Source of the DNA: Geranomyces variabilis
Lineage: Eukaryota > Chytridiomycota > Chytridiomycetes > Spizellomycetales > Powellomycetaceae
Length of the DNA: 64,000 nt
Direction of reading: 5' to 3'
Assembly: GCA_027603065.1 (NCBI GenBank)
Contig: JADGJP010000017.1
Location: 411,955-475,954, forward strand
Positions within the stretch are counted from its first letter, which is position 1. Every line of letters begins with the position of its first letter. This document shows, piece by piece, positions 63,961 through 64,000 of this stretch. Both the position numbers and the translations under genes were made by a program. Below the pieces are notes generated by a model, which saw only the letters and a program-made list of their open reading frames with translations, was not told the DNA's origin and made no database searches.

Positions 63961-64000
63961 CCCACGCGCACACACAGACACTCTCGCACAGTCGCGAGCC

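Noticed and set aside
1-64000. Biosynthetic cluster, transposon or CRISPR array
   Set aside because: No terpene, polyketide or peptide synthetase, no transposase or reverse transcriptase, and no regular spacer array was seen.

Overview
This is a nuclear window from a filamentous-type fungus. The evidence is a class IV chitin synthase, TRP4 as a separate gene, a fungal HAM1-like protein, a copper radical oxidase with a GPI-like tail, and many short GT-AG introns (mostly 44-95 nt, branch sites of CTGAC/CTAAC type). I could not fix the phylum. Genes that yeasts usually lack (RMC1, NEDD1-type, Aven, TTD14, ZC3H3) argue against a yeast and for an intron-rich basidiomycete or early-diverging fungus. 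I rebuilt the gene models by hand: each splice was chosen so that donor, acceptor and reading phase agree and the joined protein matches its family.

Layout. 1-8.3 kb: 3' part of a glyoxal/galactose oxidase-like gene, a WDR44-like WD40 protein, a small Dap1/MAPR haem-binding protein, and RMC1 (Mon1-Ccz1 partner). 8.4-15.1 kb: ZC3H3-type CCCH zinc-finger protein, an unknown protein with DPxF repeats, an acetylpolyamine amidohydrolase/HDAC-like enzyme, and an unknown protein. 15.2-22.8 kb: BTB/POZ protein, Alr4036-type FMN-binding protein, three-RRM protein, and a BRD8/Bdc1-type bromodomain protein. 22.8-31.1 kb: COG2 (15 exons), ATG6/Beclin, and a gephyrin-like molybdenum cofactor protein with two polyhistidine blocks. 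31.4-38.7 kb: GPI-type aspartic protease, TRP4, and a NEDD1-type gamma-tubulin recruiter without a WD40 domain. 38.7-48.2 kb: eIF3g, HAM1-like protein, CaMK-type kinase, and TTD14-like P-loop protein. 48.3-56.8 kb: Aven homologue, a hybrid histidine kinase with a decayed ATP-binding domain, a membrane-anchored prolidase-like enzyme, an unknown basic protein, and an alpha/beta hydrolase with an apparent frame break. 57.3-62.0 kb: class IV chitin synthase. 62-64 kb: no gene recognised; the right end looks like a TATA promoter and pyrimidine-rich leader of a gene beyond the window.

There is no metabolic cluster. The window is ordinary gene-dense housekeeping sequence with a loose theme of membrane traffic and autophagy (RMC1, COG2, ATG6, WDR44-like) and cell surface work (oxidase, protease, chitin synthase). 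I found no tRNA, rRNA, CRISPR array or convincing transposon. The oddest features are the eIF3g and NEDD1-type genes starting from one CATG on opposite strands, the decayed histidine kinase, the polyhistidine linker, and a repeat family shared by the two longest introns.
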